Shown here one piece after another: positions 1 to 6,662 of a DNA stretch of 29,288 nt. Position numbers and translations under genes: made by a program. Positions within the stretch are counted from its first letter, which is position 1, and every line of letters begins with the position of its first letter. The stretch lies in the IMG/VR virus record IMGVR_UViG_3300032093_000619, positions 1-29,288 of that record. The stretch is one strand, 5' to 3'. A model generated the notes under the pieces. The model was not told the DNA's origin and searched no databases. It worked only from the letters and a program-made list of their open reading frames with translations. This DNA is from a virus.

Positions 1-836
1 ACGCTGCCACGCTGTCCCAGCGCCTCGTGCAGTACCAAGCGGTCATTCAGCTCTCGCAAACCGCGCCGGACATCTACAACCTGCCGCAGCTCCACCGTGG
101 GATGCTGGAGGTGTTGGGTATCAAGAACGCGGACAAACTCGTGCCCCTGCCGGAGGACCAGAAGCCCAAGGACCCGGTGACTGAGAACATGGCCTGTCTC
201 AAGGGCGAGCCGCTCAAAGCGTTCCAGTACCAAGACCACGAGTCCCATATCAAGGTGCACATGTCGGCCATGCAGGACCCGATCATCATGCAGCTTGTGG
301 GACAGAACCCCCGCGCTCCGATGATCCAAGCAGCCATGATGGCGCACATCGCCGAGCACGTTGGCTTCGCTTACCGCCAGAAGATCGAGCAGCAGCTGGG
401 CATGCCCCTGCCACCCGAGGACGAGAAACTGCCGCCGCAGATCGAGCTGTCGCTGTCTCAGATGATGGCCCAAGCCGCGCAGCAGGTGCTCCAGCAAAAC
501 CAAGCCATGGCGGCGCAGCAACAAGCTCAGCAGCAGGCGCAAGACCCGGTGCTCCAGATGCAGCAGAAGGACTTGGAGATCAAAGAGAAGAAGGTGCTGG
601 CCGACGCGGCTGCCAAGGCAGACGACCTCGAACTGCGCAAGCAAGAGCTGGATGCGCGCATGGAGTTGGAAGGCCGCAAGCTTACGGTGCAGGCTCAGAA
701 AGACATGCTGACTCTGGCCGCCAATCAAGAACGAGAAGGCGTCCGCATGGGCGTCGATATCGCAAAGAGCAAAGCCCAAGCGGCGGCGCAAGCCCGTGCG
801 CAAGCACAACAACAGAGGACCAAGCCTACTAAATGA
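1..836 (+). CDS. Portal protein, C-terminal part (5' truncated)
   Basis: This reading frame is open from base 3 with no convincing start, so it is the last 277 residues or so of a longer gene cut by the window edge. The part PVTENMACLKGEPLKAFQYQ, followed by DHESHIKVHM, matches from memory the portal proteins of podovirus-like phages. The last ~130 residues are rich in Gln, Ala, Lys and Glu and look helical or coiled-coil, as expected of the portal crown/barrel that faces the capsid interior. The portal forms the dodecameric vertex for DNA packaging and tail attachment. Its place just before GroES-like, scaffold and capsid genes supports the call. It overlaps the next gene as ATGA. The GTG at 27 is internal, not the true start. 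Confidence 0.8.
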   Translation, partial: AATLSQRLVQYQAVIQLSQTAPDIYNLPQLHRGMLEVLGIKNADKLVPLPEDQKPKDPVTENMACLKGEPLKAFQYQDHESHIKVHMSAMQDPIIMQLVGQNPRAPMIQAAMMAHIAEHVGFAYRQKIEQQLGMPLPPEDEKLPPQIELSLSQMMAQAAQQVLQQNQAMAAQQQAQQQAQDPVLQMQQKDLEIKEKKVLADAAAKADDLELRKQELDARMELEGRKLTVQAQKDMLTLAANQEREGVRMGVDIAKSKAQAAAQARAQAQQQRTKPTK

Positions 837-1027
837 TCCAAGACTTCGCACGCGTACTGCGCGACAAGATACGCACCGACATGAACAACTACGCCGATGA
901 CTTGGCCGGCGGGGCATGTCGCTCTTTTGACGAGTACCAAAAACTCTGTGGTGTCATTCAAGGTCTAGCCACTGCAGAGCGCCATCTCCTCGACCTTGCA
1001 GAGAAAGTTGAAAAATCAGATGAGTGA
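833..1027 (+). CDS. Small hypothetical protein, portal-GroES junction
   Basis: A 64-residue charged, probably helical protein with no family I recognise. It starts in an ATGA overlap with the portal stop and itself overlaps the GroES-like gene by 8 bases, so translation of the three is probably coupled. There is no signal peptide or membrane segment. Tight packing on both sides is the main evidence that it is real. A role in head assembly is inferred only from position. Confidence 0.6.
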   Translation: MIQDFARVLRDKIRTDMNNYADDLAGGACRSFDEYQKLCGVIQGLATAERHLLDLAEKVEKSDE

Positions 1028-1454
1028 AATCATTCTGCCGCCGGGCATTACGTTGCCCAAGCACGTCCAACCTCTTGATGCCCCTGAGGCGGATGCAGAC
1101 AACGAAACCAAGGCCACGGCTTTGCCAACGCCCGCCGGTTACAAGCTGCTGTGTATCGTCCCAGAAGTTGATGAGAAGATTGCTGGCACGTCCCTCGACC
1201 TCGTTCGAGATGCCGCGACTTTGCGAGTAGAAGAACACGCCACCACAGTGTTGTTCGTGCTCCGAGTCGGCCCCGACGCGTACAAAGATACCGCCAAGTT
1301 CCCCACAGGTGCGTGGTGCAAGGAAGGTGACTTTGTTCTCGTGCGTACCTACACCGGCACGCGGTTCAAGATTTTCGGAAAAGAGTTCCGAGTCCTGAAC
1401 GACGATCAGGTGGAGTGTGTTGTTCAAGACCCTCGCGGGCTCACCCGCGCATAA
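1020..1454 (+). CDS. GroES-like co-chaperonin
   Basis: A 144-residue protein whose residues ~40-140 follow the GroES fold pattern: PAGYKLLCIVPEVDEKIAGT resembles the first strands, then comes a mobile-loop-like stretch, then VGPDAY..., GAWCKEGDFVLVRTYTGTRF and a C-terminal VLNDDQVECVV, which parallels the VGDIV...ILAIVE layout of GroES. Phage GroES-like proteins (for example T4 gp31) cap host GroEL so that it folds the capsid protein. Its place between portal and scaffold fits that role. The ATG at 1020 is chosen over the TTG at 996 because it gives the usual 8-base overlap. About 40 extra N-terminal residues, Pro- and acid-rich, precede the domain. I do not see the classical Ile-Val-Leu triplet in the mobile loop. 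Confidence 0.75.
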   Translation: MSEIILPPGITLPKHVQPLDAPEADADNETKATALPTPAGYKLLCIVPEVDEKIAGTSLDLVRDAATLRVEEHATTVLFVLRVGPDAYKDTAKFPTGAWCKEGDFVLVRTYTGTRFKIFGKEFRVLNDDQVECVVQDPRGLTRA

Positions 1455-1463
1455 GGAGAGTTC

Positions 1464-2441
1464 ATGTCTGAATATAAGTTTCCCGACGAGCAAGACGACA
1501 ACACTAGTGTTGACGTCGAGTCCAAGGAAGACAGCGAAGTAAAAGTCGGCGTTAATGCCGATGAAGTCGAGATCGAGATCGTCGATGACACCCCCGAGCG
1601 TGACCGTGGCCGCAAGCCGCTGGATCGTGAAGTGGCTGATCCGACGGACGAGGAGATCGATGGCTACTCCGACAACGTCAAGAAGCGCATCAAGGAACTG
1701 ACCCATGCGCGTCACGACGAACGCCGCGCTAAAGAATCTCTCCTGCGCGAGAAGCAAGAGCTAGAGCGTCTTGCACAGTACATGGCCCAAGAAAACCAGC
1801 GGCTCAAGCAATATGTGCAAACCGGGACCGAGCAGTACGCCGCGTCTCAGGTGCAAGTTGCGGAGTCTGAGCTGGAAAAGGCCAAGAGTCAGTTGCGCCA
1901 AGCCACCGAGTCTTTTGATTCGGACGCCATCATCGCGGCCCAAGAGGCCATGATGGAAGCTAAGATGAAAGTGCAACAGGCTAAATCTTTTAAGGCGCCC
2001 GCTTTACAAGAGCAAGAAGTTGAGGTACAACCCGCTTCACAACCTGCACCCCGGCAGGAACTGGACCAAAAAACCCTGAGCTGGCAGGCAAAAAACCAGT
2101 GGTTCGGTTCGCAGGGGTACGAGGAACTTACCAGCTTCGCACTGGGGCTGCATCAAAAACTGGTGAACTCGGGGGTAGACCCCCGCTCTGATGAGTACTT
2201 CGAGAGGATCGACTCTCGCATGAAGGACAAGTTTCCCGAAGTTTTCGGGGAGCAACGGTCCCAGCCGCAATCCGGCGGTGGCTCCAGAAAGCCTACGACG
2301 GTTGTTGCCCCGGCGTCTCGTTCGACGGGTGCAAAGAAAATCCAACTCACGCCGAGGCAAGTCGCTTTGGCTAAAAAGTACGGACTGACCCCGCAGCAAT
2401 ACGCTGCTGAAGTAGCAAAACTGGAGAAATCGAATGGCTGA
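1464..2441 (+). CDS. Scaffold-like capsid assembly protein
   Basis: A 325-residue protein with a strong AAGGAG site. Residues 1-65 are very acidic. Residues ~70-175 are a charged heptad-rich region that should form a long coiled coil (ERRAKESLLREKQELERLAQ). A Gln/Pro linker follows, then a basic C-terminal part (GAKKIQLTPRQVALAKKYGL) that could form a helical capsid-binding hook. Acidic N-terminus, coiled coil and basic helical C-terminus are the hallmarks of phage scaffolding proteins, and the gene lies just upstream of the capsid genes. Scaffold sequences diverge fast, so the call rests on architecture and position. The stop overlaps the next start by 8 bases. Confidence 0.7.
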   Translation: MSEYKFPDEQDDNTSVDVESKEDSEVKVGVNADEVEIEIVDDTPERDRGRKPLDREVADPTDEEIDGYSDNVKKRIKELTHARHDERRAKESLLREKQELERLAQYMAQENQRLKQYVQTGTEQYAASQVQVAESELEKAKSQLRQATESFDSDAIIAAQEAMMEAKMKVQQAKSFKAPALQEQEVEVQPASQPAPRQELDQKTLSWQAKNQWFGSQGYEELTSFALGLHQKLVNSGVDPRSDEYFERIDSRMKDKFPEVFGEQRSQPQSGGGSRKPTTVVAPASRSTGAKKIQLTPRQVALAKKYGLTPQQYAAEVAKLEKSNG

Positions 2442-2892
2442 AACTTCTACCCGGACCCCTCGTGACCTCGTGTCACGCGACAAAAGTGCTCGTTTGGTGT
2501 ACACCCCGCCGAACGCGCTTCCTGATCCGACACCCGAGCCCGGGTATGTGTATCGCTGGATTGCGACGCACGTCCTTGGTGAGGCCCAGAACACGAACGT
2601 GTCTACCAAGATGCGTGAAGGTTGGGAGCCGGTGAAGGCGGCGGACCATCCGGAACTGATGCTGGAAGGTAATGCGAAAACTGGCAACGTCGAACTCGGC
2701 GGCCTCATGCTCTGCAAGATGCCCCGTGAACGTGCGCAGGCCCGTGACGACTATTACGCAAACCAGAATCGCGCCCAGATGGAATCTGTCGATAACAGCT
2801 TCATGCGAAATAACGACCCGCGTATGCCTCTGTTCGCCGACCGCAAGTCGTCGGCCAGTCGCGGAAGCGGATTTGGTTCTGGTTCAAAGTAA
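2434..2892 (+). CDS. Conserved head-region protein
   Basis: 152 residues, starting 8 bases before the scaffold stop with GGAG upstream. The motif PGYVYRWIATHVLGE, followed by TKMREGWEPVKA, recurs, as I recall, in hypothetical proteins placed between scaffold and capsid genes of uncultured aquatic phages. The C-terminal third is charged and ends in a flexible Gly/Ser tail (GSGFGSGSK). There is no membrane segment or catalytic motif. It is probably a minor head component or assembly factor, inferred from position. Confidence 0.65.
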   Translation: MAETSTRTPRDLVSRDKSARLVYTPPNALPDPTPEPGYVYRWIATHVLGEAQNTNVSTKMREGWEPVKAADHPELMLEGNAKTGNVELGGLMLCKMPRERAQARDDYYANQNRAQMESVDNSFMRNNDPRMPLFADRKSSASRGSGFGSGSK

Positions 2893-2907
2893 TCTTTGGA
2901 GTTTTAA

Positions 2908-3534
2908 ATGGCTTCTACCGCTTCTCCCTACGGGCTACGACCCGTAAACCAGTTGGGTGGCACCCCCTATGCAGGTGCAACCCGCACTTACCTGATTGAC
3001 CCGGCAGGTACCGCTTCGAACATTTACAACGGCTCGCCCGTGTACGTGAACTCGTCCGGTTATCTGGCTGTGGCTACCGCCACCGGCGCTGACGCGACGA
3101 CTAACGGCTTCCCTGTCGGCACCTCTAACACCGGTATCGTGGGTGTGTTCGTTGGCTGCTCGTACTACAACGCCCAAGGCCAATTGATCTTCTCCCAGTA
3201 CTACCCCACCGGTGTGACTGGCGTGATCCAAGCCTCGGTTGTTGACGATCCCAACGTGGTGTTCCAAGTCCAGTCCGCTGGCTCTGTGACGCAAGCCGCT
3301 GTGGGCGCGAACGTGTTCTTCAGCACTGGCGCTGTTGCCACTGGCAGCACCACCACGGGCAACTCCACGGCTTCTATCGTGGCAGGCGCTTCGGCTGTGA
3401 CCACCACCGCAGCTTTCCGTGTTGTCGGGTTCCCCAACGTGCAAGGCTTCTCGGTTGTGGGCGACGCCTACACCGACGTCTATGTGAAGATCAACCCCGG
3501 CTATCACACATTTACCAACGCCGTTGGTCTGTAA
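2908..3534 (+). CDS. Head decoration-like virion protein
   Basis: 208 residues beginning MASTASPYGLRPVNQLGG, an N-terminus that I recall from capsid-adjacent structural proteins of aquatic phages. The rest is rich in Gly, Ser, Thr and Val and looks all-beta (GVFVGCSYYNAQGQ, then VVDDPNVVFQVQSAG). It lies immediately before the major capsid gene with its own GGAG site. Lack of charge clusters and the beta-rich composition fit a capsid-surface decoration protein or a second coat component. The assignment is by composition and order, not a catalytic motif. Confidence 0.6.
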   Translation: MASTASPYGLRPVNQLGGTPYAGATRTYLIDPAGTASNIYNGSPVYVNSSGYLAVATATGADATTNGFPVGTSNTGIVGVFVGCSYYNAQGQLIFSQYYPTGVTGVIQASVVDDPNVVFQVQSAGSVTQAAVGANVFFSTGAVATGSTTTGNSTASIVAGASAVTTTAAFRVVGFPNVQGFSVVGDAYTDVYVKINPGYHTFTNAVGL

Positions 3535-3547
3535 GGAGTAACATAAA

Positions 3548-4477
3548 ATGGCTATCTCTCGTGCACAGCTACTTAAGGAACTCCTCCCCGGCCTGAACGC
3601 TCTGTTCGGTATGGAGTACGCTCGCTACGGCGAAGAGCACAAAGAAATCTACGAAATCGAAAAGTCTGAGCGTTCCTTTGAAGAGGAAACCAAGCTGGCC
3701 GGTTTCGGTGCTGCACCCGTCAAGAACGAAGGCTCTGCCATCGCTTACGACAACGCGCAGGAAGCTTTCACTGCTCGCTACACCCACGAAACCATCGCCC
3801 TTGGCTTCTCGATCACCGAGGAAGCTGTGGAAGACAACCTGTACGACAGTCTGTCTGCCCGCTACACCAAGGCTCTGGCTCGTGGTATGTCCTACACCAA
3901 GCAGGTCAAGGGCGCTGCCGTCCTGAACAACGGCTTCAGCCAGAACTACCTCGGTGGTGACGGCGTGTCCCTGTTCGGCGTGAACAGCTCCGGCACCCGT
4001 GTTGGTCACCCGCTGGTTGGCGGCGGCCAGAACTACAACAGCCCGACCACTGGCGTCGATCTGAACGAAACCTCGCTGGAAAACGCCACGATTCAAATCG
4101 CTGCGTGGACCGATGAGCGTGGACTGCTGATCGCTGCCAAGCCGGTCAAGCTGGTGATTCCGCCGAGCCTGATGTTCGTTGCCAAGCGTCTGCTGGACAC
4201 CGAACTGCGTGTTTCTACTGCTGACAACGACATCAACGCTATCAAGCAACTGGGCACCATCTCTGGCGGCTACACCGTCAACCACTTCTTGACCGACACG
4301 AACGCTTGGTTCCTGACCACGGACGTTCCCAACGGCATGAAGATGTTCGAGCGTGCAGCGCTGACCACCTCTATGGACGGCGACTTCGACACCGGCAACG
4401 TCCGCTACAAGGCCCGCGAGCGTTATTCGTTCGGCTGGTCTGATCCCCTCGGCATGTGGGGTTCTTCTGGTTCTTAA
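3548..4477 (+). CDS. Major capsid protein
   Basis: 309 residues with an AAGGAG site 8 bases before the ATG. Features that fit an HK97-fold coat protein, and resemble from memory the Mu gpT-type group, are the acidic N-arm region (EEHKEIYEIEKSERSFEEET), the helical ALARGMSYTKQVKGAAVLNN segment, and a C-terminal KMFERAALTTSMDGDFDTGN followed by VRYKARERYSFGW. It sits after scaffold- and decoration-like genes and directly before a strong terminator, the usual position for the most highly expressed late gene. It would form the icosahedral shell and is the likely substrate of the GroEL/GroES-like pair. Confidence 0.85.
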   Translation: MAISRAQLLKELLPGLNALFGMEYARYGEEHKEIYEIEKSERSFEEETKLAGFGAAPVKNEGSAIAYDNAQEAFTARYTHETIALGFSITEEAVEDNLYDSLSARYTKALARGMSYTKQVKGAAVLNNGFSQNYLGGDGVSLFGVNSSGTRVGHPLVGGGQNYNSPTTGVDLNETSLENATIQIAAWTDERGLLIAAKPVKLVIPPSLMFVAKRLLDTELRVSTADNDINAIKQLGTISGGYTVNHFLTDTNAWFLTTDVPNGMKMFERAALTTSMDGDFDTGNVRYKARERYSFGWSDPLGMWGSSGS

Positions 4478-4494
4478 TCGACCGGAAACTATGG

Positions 4495-4523
4495 AAAAGG
4501 GGCCTTGTGCCCCTTTTTCTTTT
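4495..4523 (+). terminator. Intrinsic terminator after capsid gene
   Basis: A 9-bp perfect stem, AAAAGGGGC (4495-4503) with GCCCCTTTT (4509-4517), closes a 5-base loop and is followed by TTTTTCTTTT. It lies 18 bases after the capsid stop. It should end or reduce transcription past the capsid gene, as Tphi does after T7 gene 10. Confidence 0.85.
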
Positions 4524-4533
4524 GCTGTATATT
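4505..4533 (+). promoter_or_regulatory. Weak sigma70-like promoter candidate
   Basis: TTGTGC at 4505-4510 and TATATT at 4528-4533 are 17 bases apart, so a transcript would start near 4540 and re-enter the downstream genes after the terminator. The -35 overlaps the terminator hairpin and is a poor match, so this could be chance. Having a promoter directly after a terminator makes functional sense. Confidence 0.3.
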
Positions 4534-4554
4534 GCTTCAAACCCGGGGTCATCC

Positions 4555-4614
4555 GGTGTTGCTGACAGGTCCCGGCCTGACGACATGCAGACAGCAGCAC
4601 CCCAACTCGCATGT
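4555..4614 (+). promoter_or_regulatory. Structured leader RNA with possible pseudoknot
   Basis: GGTGTTGCTG (4555-4564) pairs with CAGCAGCACC (4592-4601) over 10 bp with one G-U. CAGG (4566-4569) pairs with CCTG (4576-4579) inside it. ACATGC (4583-4588) in the loop can pair with GCATGT (4609-4614) outside the stem, making an H-type pseudoknot. The last strand touches the GAGG ribosome site at 4615-4618 of the gene at 4625. The fold is by hand; conservation is unknown. Confidence 0.4.
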
Positions 4615-4624
4615 GAGGTCATAA

Positions 4625-5164
4625 ATGGCTCGTACTACCTTCCAAGGTCCCGTCCGTTCGCTGGGCGGTATTTATCAACAGGGCCCCGCTGCCGTTGTCG
4701 CAATCACGGCCAGCACCACTCTGAATCCCATTGATCATGGCGGTCGCATTCTGACTGTTGGTGGCACTCTGGCTGCTAACGTCGTGCTGACGCTGCCCAC
4801 GATCAACGCCTCGAACAACGACATCACCTCTGGCCCCGGTCAGGACCCCAACACCCTGAACAACGAAGGTGTGGTTTACACCATCTGGGTTCCCACCACC
4901 ATCGCCACCTCCTCGCTGAAGATCGGCACTGACGGCACCGACCGTTTTGTTGGCTCGGTTCTGTCCATCGACACCGATAGCTCGGGTGCCGCAGTGGGAT
5001 TCACCGCTGGCGCTAACGACGACTTCATCAACCTGAACGGCGGCACCACCGGCGGTGTGGCTGGCACTTGGATTCAGATCGTCGCTGTTGCCGCGCTGAA
5101 GTACATGGTCACCGGCACCGTGAATGGCACGGGCACTGTTGCCACTCCGTTTGCAACCTCTTAA
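4625..5164 (+). CDS. Structural protein, possible capsid decoration
   Basis: 179 residues, no membrane segment, rich in Thr, Gly, Ala and Val. It opens with MARTTFQGPVRSLGGIYQQG and continues with beta-like strands such as ANVVLTLPTI and TWIQIVAVAALKYMVTGTVN. Similar N-termini (MART.F.GPV.S) are familiar to me from virion proteins just after the capsid gene in aquatic phages. GAGG at 4615-4618 is its ribosome site. It is the first gene after the terminator and the structured leader, so its expression may be set separately from the capsid protein. A head decoration or head fibre role is inferred. Confidence 0.55.
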   Translation: MARTTFQGPVRSLGGIYQQGPAAVVAITASTTLNPIDHGGRILTVGGTLAANVVLTLPTINASNNDITSGPGQDPNTLNNEGVVYTIWVPTTIATSSLKIGTDGTDRFVGSVLSIDTDSSGAAVGFTAGANDDFINLNGGTTGGVAGTWIQIVAVAALKYMVTGTVNGTGTVATPFATS

Positions 5165-5176
5165 TAGGGCCGCATC

Positions 5177-5467
5177 ATGACGATGCAATATGACGTTAAG
5201 TCAACCCATAGAAACTCCTCGGGGTCCATTTTTGGCTCCCGGGCGCGTATCAAGGGGTTTTCTATCTGCGCGACTGCCAGCCTAGCTGGCTCGTTGTTGC
5301 TGAAGGACGGCGGTTCCGGCGGGACCACGGTGATTGAAGTTGACATCCCATCTAACTCCAACCCGAACTCGTTTTATATTTTGGTGCCGGGTGAGGGGGT
5401 GCTGTGCTCGACTGACATCTACGCATCGCTGACGAACATCGCCAGCGTCACGGTGTTCTATGGCTAA
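5177..5467 (+). CDS. Conserved small structural-like protein
   Basis: 96 residues. The stretch MQYDVKSTHRNSSGSIFGSR and the later ARIKGFSICATASLAGSLLL followed by KDGGSGG look like a small beta-sandwich protein that I recall as a conserved hypothetical next to the capsid-associated genes in uncultured phages. Two in-frame ATGs (5177 and 5183) are both possible starts; the ribosome site is weak. Its stop overlaps the next gene by 8 bases. Function unknown; a minor virion component is plausible. Confidence 0.5.
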   Translation: MTMQYDVKSTHRNSSGSIFGSRARIKGFSICATASLAGSLLLKDGGSGGTTVIEVDIPSNSNPNSFYILVPGEGVLCSTDIYASLTNIASVTVFYG

Positions 5468-5714
5468 GACCGCAGCATGGACTCGCAAGGAAGGCAAGAA
5501 CCCCAAAGGCGGCCTGAACGCCAAGGGACGAGCCTCCTACAACGCAGCCAATCCGGGCAAGCCCGGCTTAAAGGCCCCTCAACCAGAGGGCGGCAAACGC
5601 CGCGACTCTTTCTGTGCCCGGATGACTGGCATGAAGAAAAAGCTGACCTCGGCCAAGACCGCGAACGACCCCAATAGCCGGATCAACAAGAGCCTTCGGG
5701 CTTGGAAATGCTGA
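5460..5714 (+). CDS. Small basic conserved protein (possibly DUF6321-like)
   Basis: 84 residues, strongly basic. The sequence RKEGKNPKGGLNAKGRASYN, then KPGLKAPQPEGGKRRDSFCA and a C-terminal NKSLRAWKC, is a family I have seen in many phage genomes and connect, from memory and unverified, with DUF6321. Two cysteines (in DSFCARM and the final WKC) could bind metal or form a disulfide. It overlaps the previous gene by 8 bases. The charge suggests nucleic-acid contact, but the function is unknown. Confidence 0.6.
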   Translation: MAKTAAWTRKEGKNPKGGLNAKGRASYNAANPGKPGLKAPQPEGGKRRDSFCARMTGMKKKLTSAKTANDPNSRINKSLRAWKC

Positions 5715-5715
5715 C

Positions 5716-5919
5716 ATGACTGAGAAAACAGAAACCGTTAAAAACGTTCTGGACTTCGTGGCCGTGTTCACGGCGATTGGCTCGTTCTTGCAGATTCTTA
5801 CCCCGGTGTTTGGTCTGATCGGCGCTATCGTGGGGGTCATGCGCATCTACGAGATGGCGACCGGGAAAGAGTTTTCTACGCTTTGGCGCAAGAAGGCTGC
5901 TGATGCCGAGCACGAGTAA
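5716..5919 (+). CDS. Small membrane protein, holin-like candidate
   Basis: 67 residues with a hydrophobic stretch at residues ~12-43 (DFVAVFTAIGSFLQILTPVF, then GLIGAIVGVM) that can form one long or two short membrane helices, a charged N-terminus and a charged C-terminal tail (KEFSTLWRKKAADAEHE). Size and layout suit a small holin or an inner-membrane protein. The window has a better holin at 20944, so this may be an accessory holin or unrelated to lysis. It overlaps the next gene by 17 bases. Confidence 0.45.
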   Translation: MTEKTETVKNVLDFVAVFTAIGSFLQILTPVFGLIGAIVGVMRIYEMATGKEFSTLWRKKAADAEHE

Positions 5920-6250
5920 GAAGCAGCACAACTTTATGGCTGCGGTGGCTAACAGCCCCGCGTTTGCCAAGAAGGCCGGAGTCCCCGCGAGCGTGGGGAA
6001 AGACTTCATCAACGCGGACAAGGGCCGCAAATTTAAAGAAGGTGGTGACACTATGGCTTCCAAAATGAATGCGGGCTTTATGGCGATGATGGCTAAGAAA
6101 AAAGGCATGCCCGCCAAGAAAATGGCTTCTGGTGGAATGACCAAGATGGGCGCTGTGAAGACCGCCGCCCCCAGCAAAGACGGTATCGCGTCCAAAGGCA
6201 AAACCAAGGGCAAGATGGTCAAGATGGCCTACGGTGGCAAATCCTGCTAA
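5903..6250 (+). CDS. Small basic Lys/Gly/Met-rich protein with TKGKMV tail
   Basis: 115 residues, very basic. Its N-terminus, KKQHNFMAAVANSPAFAKK and GVPASVGKDFINADKG, is a familiar unnamed phage family. The C-terminal half is low-complexity (many Met, Lys, Gly) and has KEGG, MASGG and MAYGG motifs. Residues 91-106 (SKDGIASKGKTKGKMV) align with the tail shared by the next three genes, here followed by nine extra residues ending KSC. The start lies 17 bases inside the previous gene. Possible roles, all inferred, include DNA compaction or cargo packed in the head. Confidence 0.6.
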   Translation: MPSTSKKQHNFMAAVANSPAFAKKAGVPASVGKDFINADKGRKFKEGGDTMASKMNAGFMAMMAKKKGMPAKKMASGGMTKMGAVKTAAPSKDGIASKGKTKGKMVKMAYGGKSC

Positions 6251-6258
6251 GGACTACC

Positions 6259-6456
6259 ATGTACGACGAACTTCAAGCCAAGAAGAAGCCTCGGGGCCTC
6301 AAGGGCGGCGTCTATACGGAGGATTCTGGCCTCCCGCCCCCGCAGGATATTGACGGCGGCTCTGCCCCCCGCAAGCCCAAACCTATGGCCAAAGGCGGCG
6401 TTACCCGTGCAGACGGATGCATTGTTAAAGGTCACACCAAAGGTCGGATGGTCTAA
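6259..6456 (+). CDS. Small protein with RADGC...TKGRMV tail
   Basis: 65 residues with an AAGGA site. The N-terminal 42 residues (LKGGVYTEDSGLPPPQD, Pro- and Gly-rich) are unlike the neighbours. Residues 43-65 begin MAKGG and end RADGCIVKGHTKGRMV, the tail repeated in the genes at 6459 and 6662. No domain or membrane segment is visible. The next gene starts two bases after its stop. Function unknown. Confidence 0.55.
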   Translation: MYDELQAKKKPRGLKGGVYTEDSGLPPPQDIDGGSAPRKPKPMAKGGVTRADGCIVKGHTKGRMV

Positions 6457-6458
6457 AA

Positions 6459-6662
6459 ATGGCCGAGATGTTGACGACCAAAAAGATGTATGAGCAGCTC
6501 ACTACTGAGCCAGCAAAAGCATCGATGGCGCACACCACCAAGGCTATGAACATGGCGAGCAAGATGGGCAAGCCGCCCGAAGAGAAGAAGATGGCCAAGG
6601 GTGGCTGCTGCCGTGGCGACGGCATCGCTCAGCGGGGCAAGACGAAAGGCAGGATGGTGTAA
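6459..6662 (+). CDS. Small protein with GDGI...TKGRMV tail
   Basis: 67 residues. The first 44 look helical (MLTTKKMYEQLTTEPAKAS) and Met/Lys-rich. Residues 45-67 begin MAKGG and continue CCRGDGIAQRGKTKGRMV, the same tail as the genes on both sides but with adjacent cysteines. The stop overlaps the next start (TAATG). I do not recognise the N-terminal part; tight coupling and the shared tail argue that it is expressed. Confidence 0.55.
   Translation: MAEMLTTKKMYEQLTTEPAKASMAHTTKAMNMASKMGKPPEEKKMAKGGCCRGDGIAQRGKTKGRMV

Noticed and set aside
954-1757. 267-residue antisense open frame over the GroES-like and scaffold genes
   Set aside because: All other genes lie on the + strand in tight order; this frame crosses two well-supported genes and lacks any recognisable motif.
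3569-4612. 347-residue antisense open frame over the capsid gene
   Set aside because: It mirrors the capsid gene's codon positions, has no ribosome site or neighbours on that strand, and its composition looks like a shadow of a real gene.
4566-4614. Hammerhead ribozyme (CTGACGA present in the leader)
   Set aside because: The CTGANGA-type core occurs at 4577-4583, but no matching GAAA core element and cleavage-site triplet are in the required order.
4456-4734. Open frame spanning the capsid terminator and the leader
   Set aside because: It would run through the terminator hairpin and overlap two better genes; no ribosome site.
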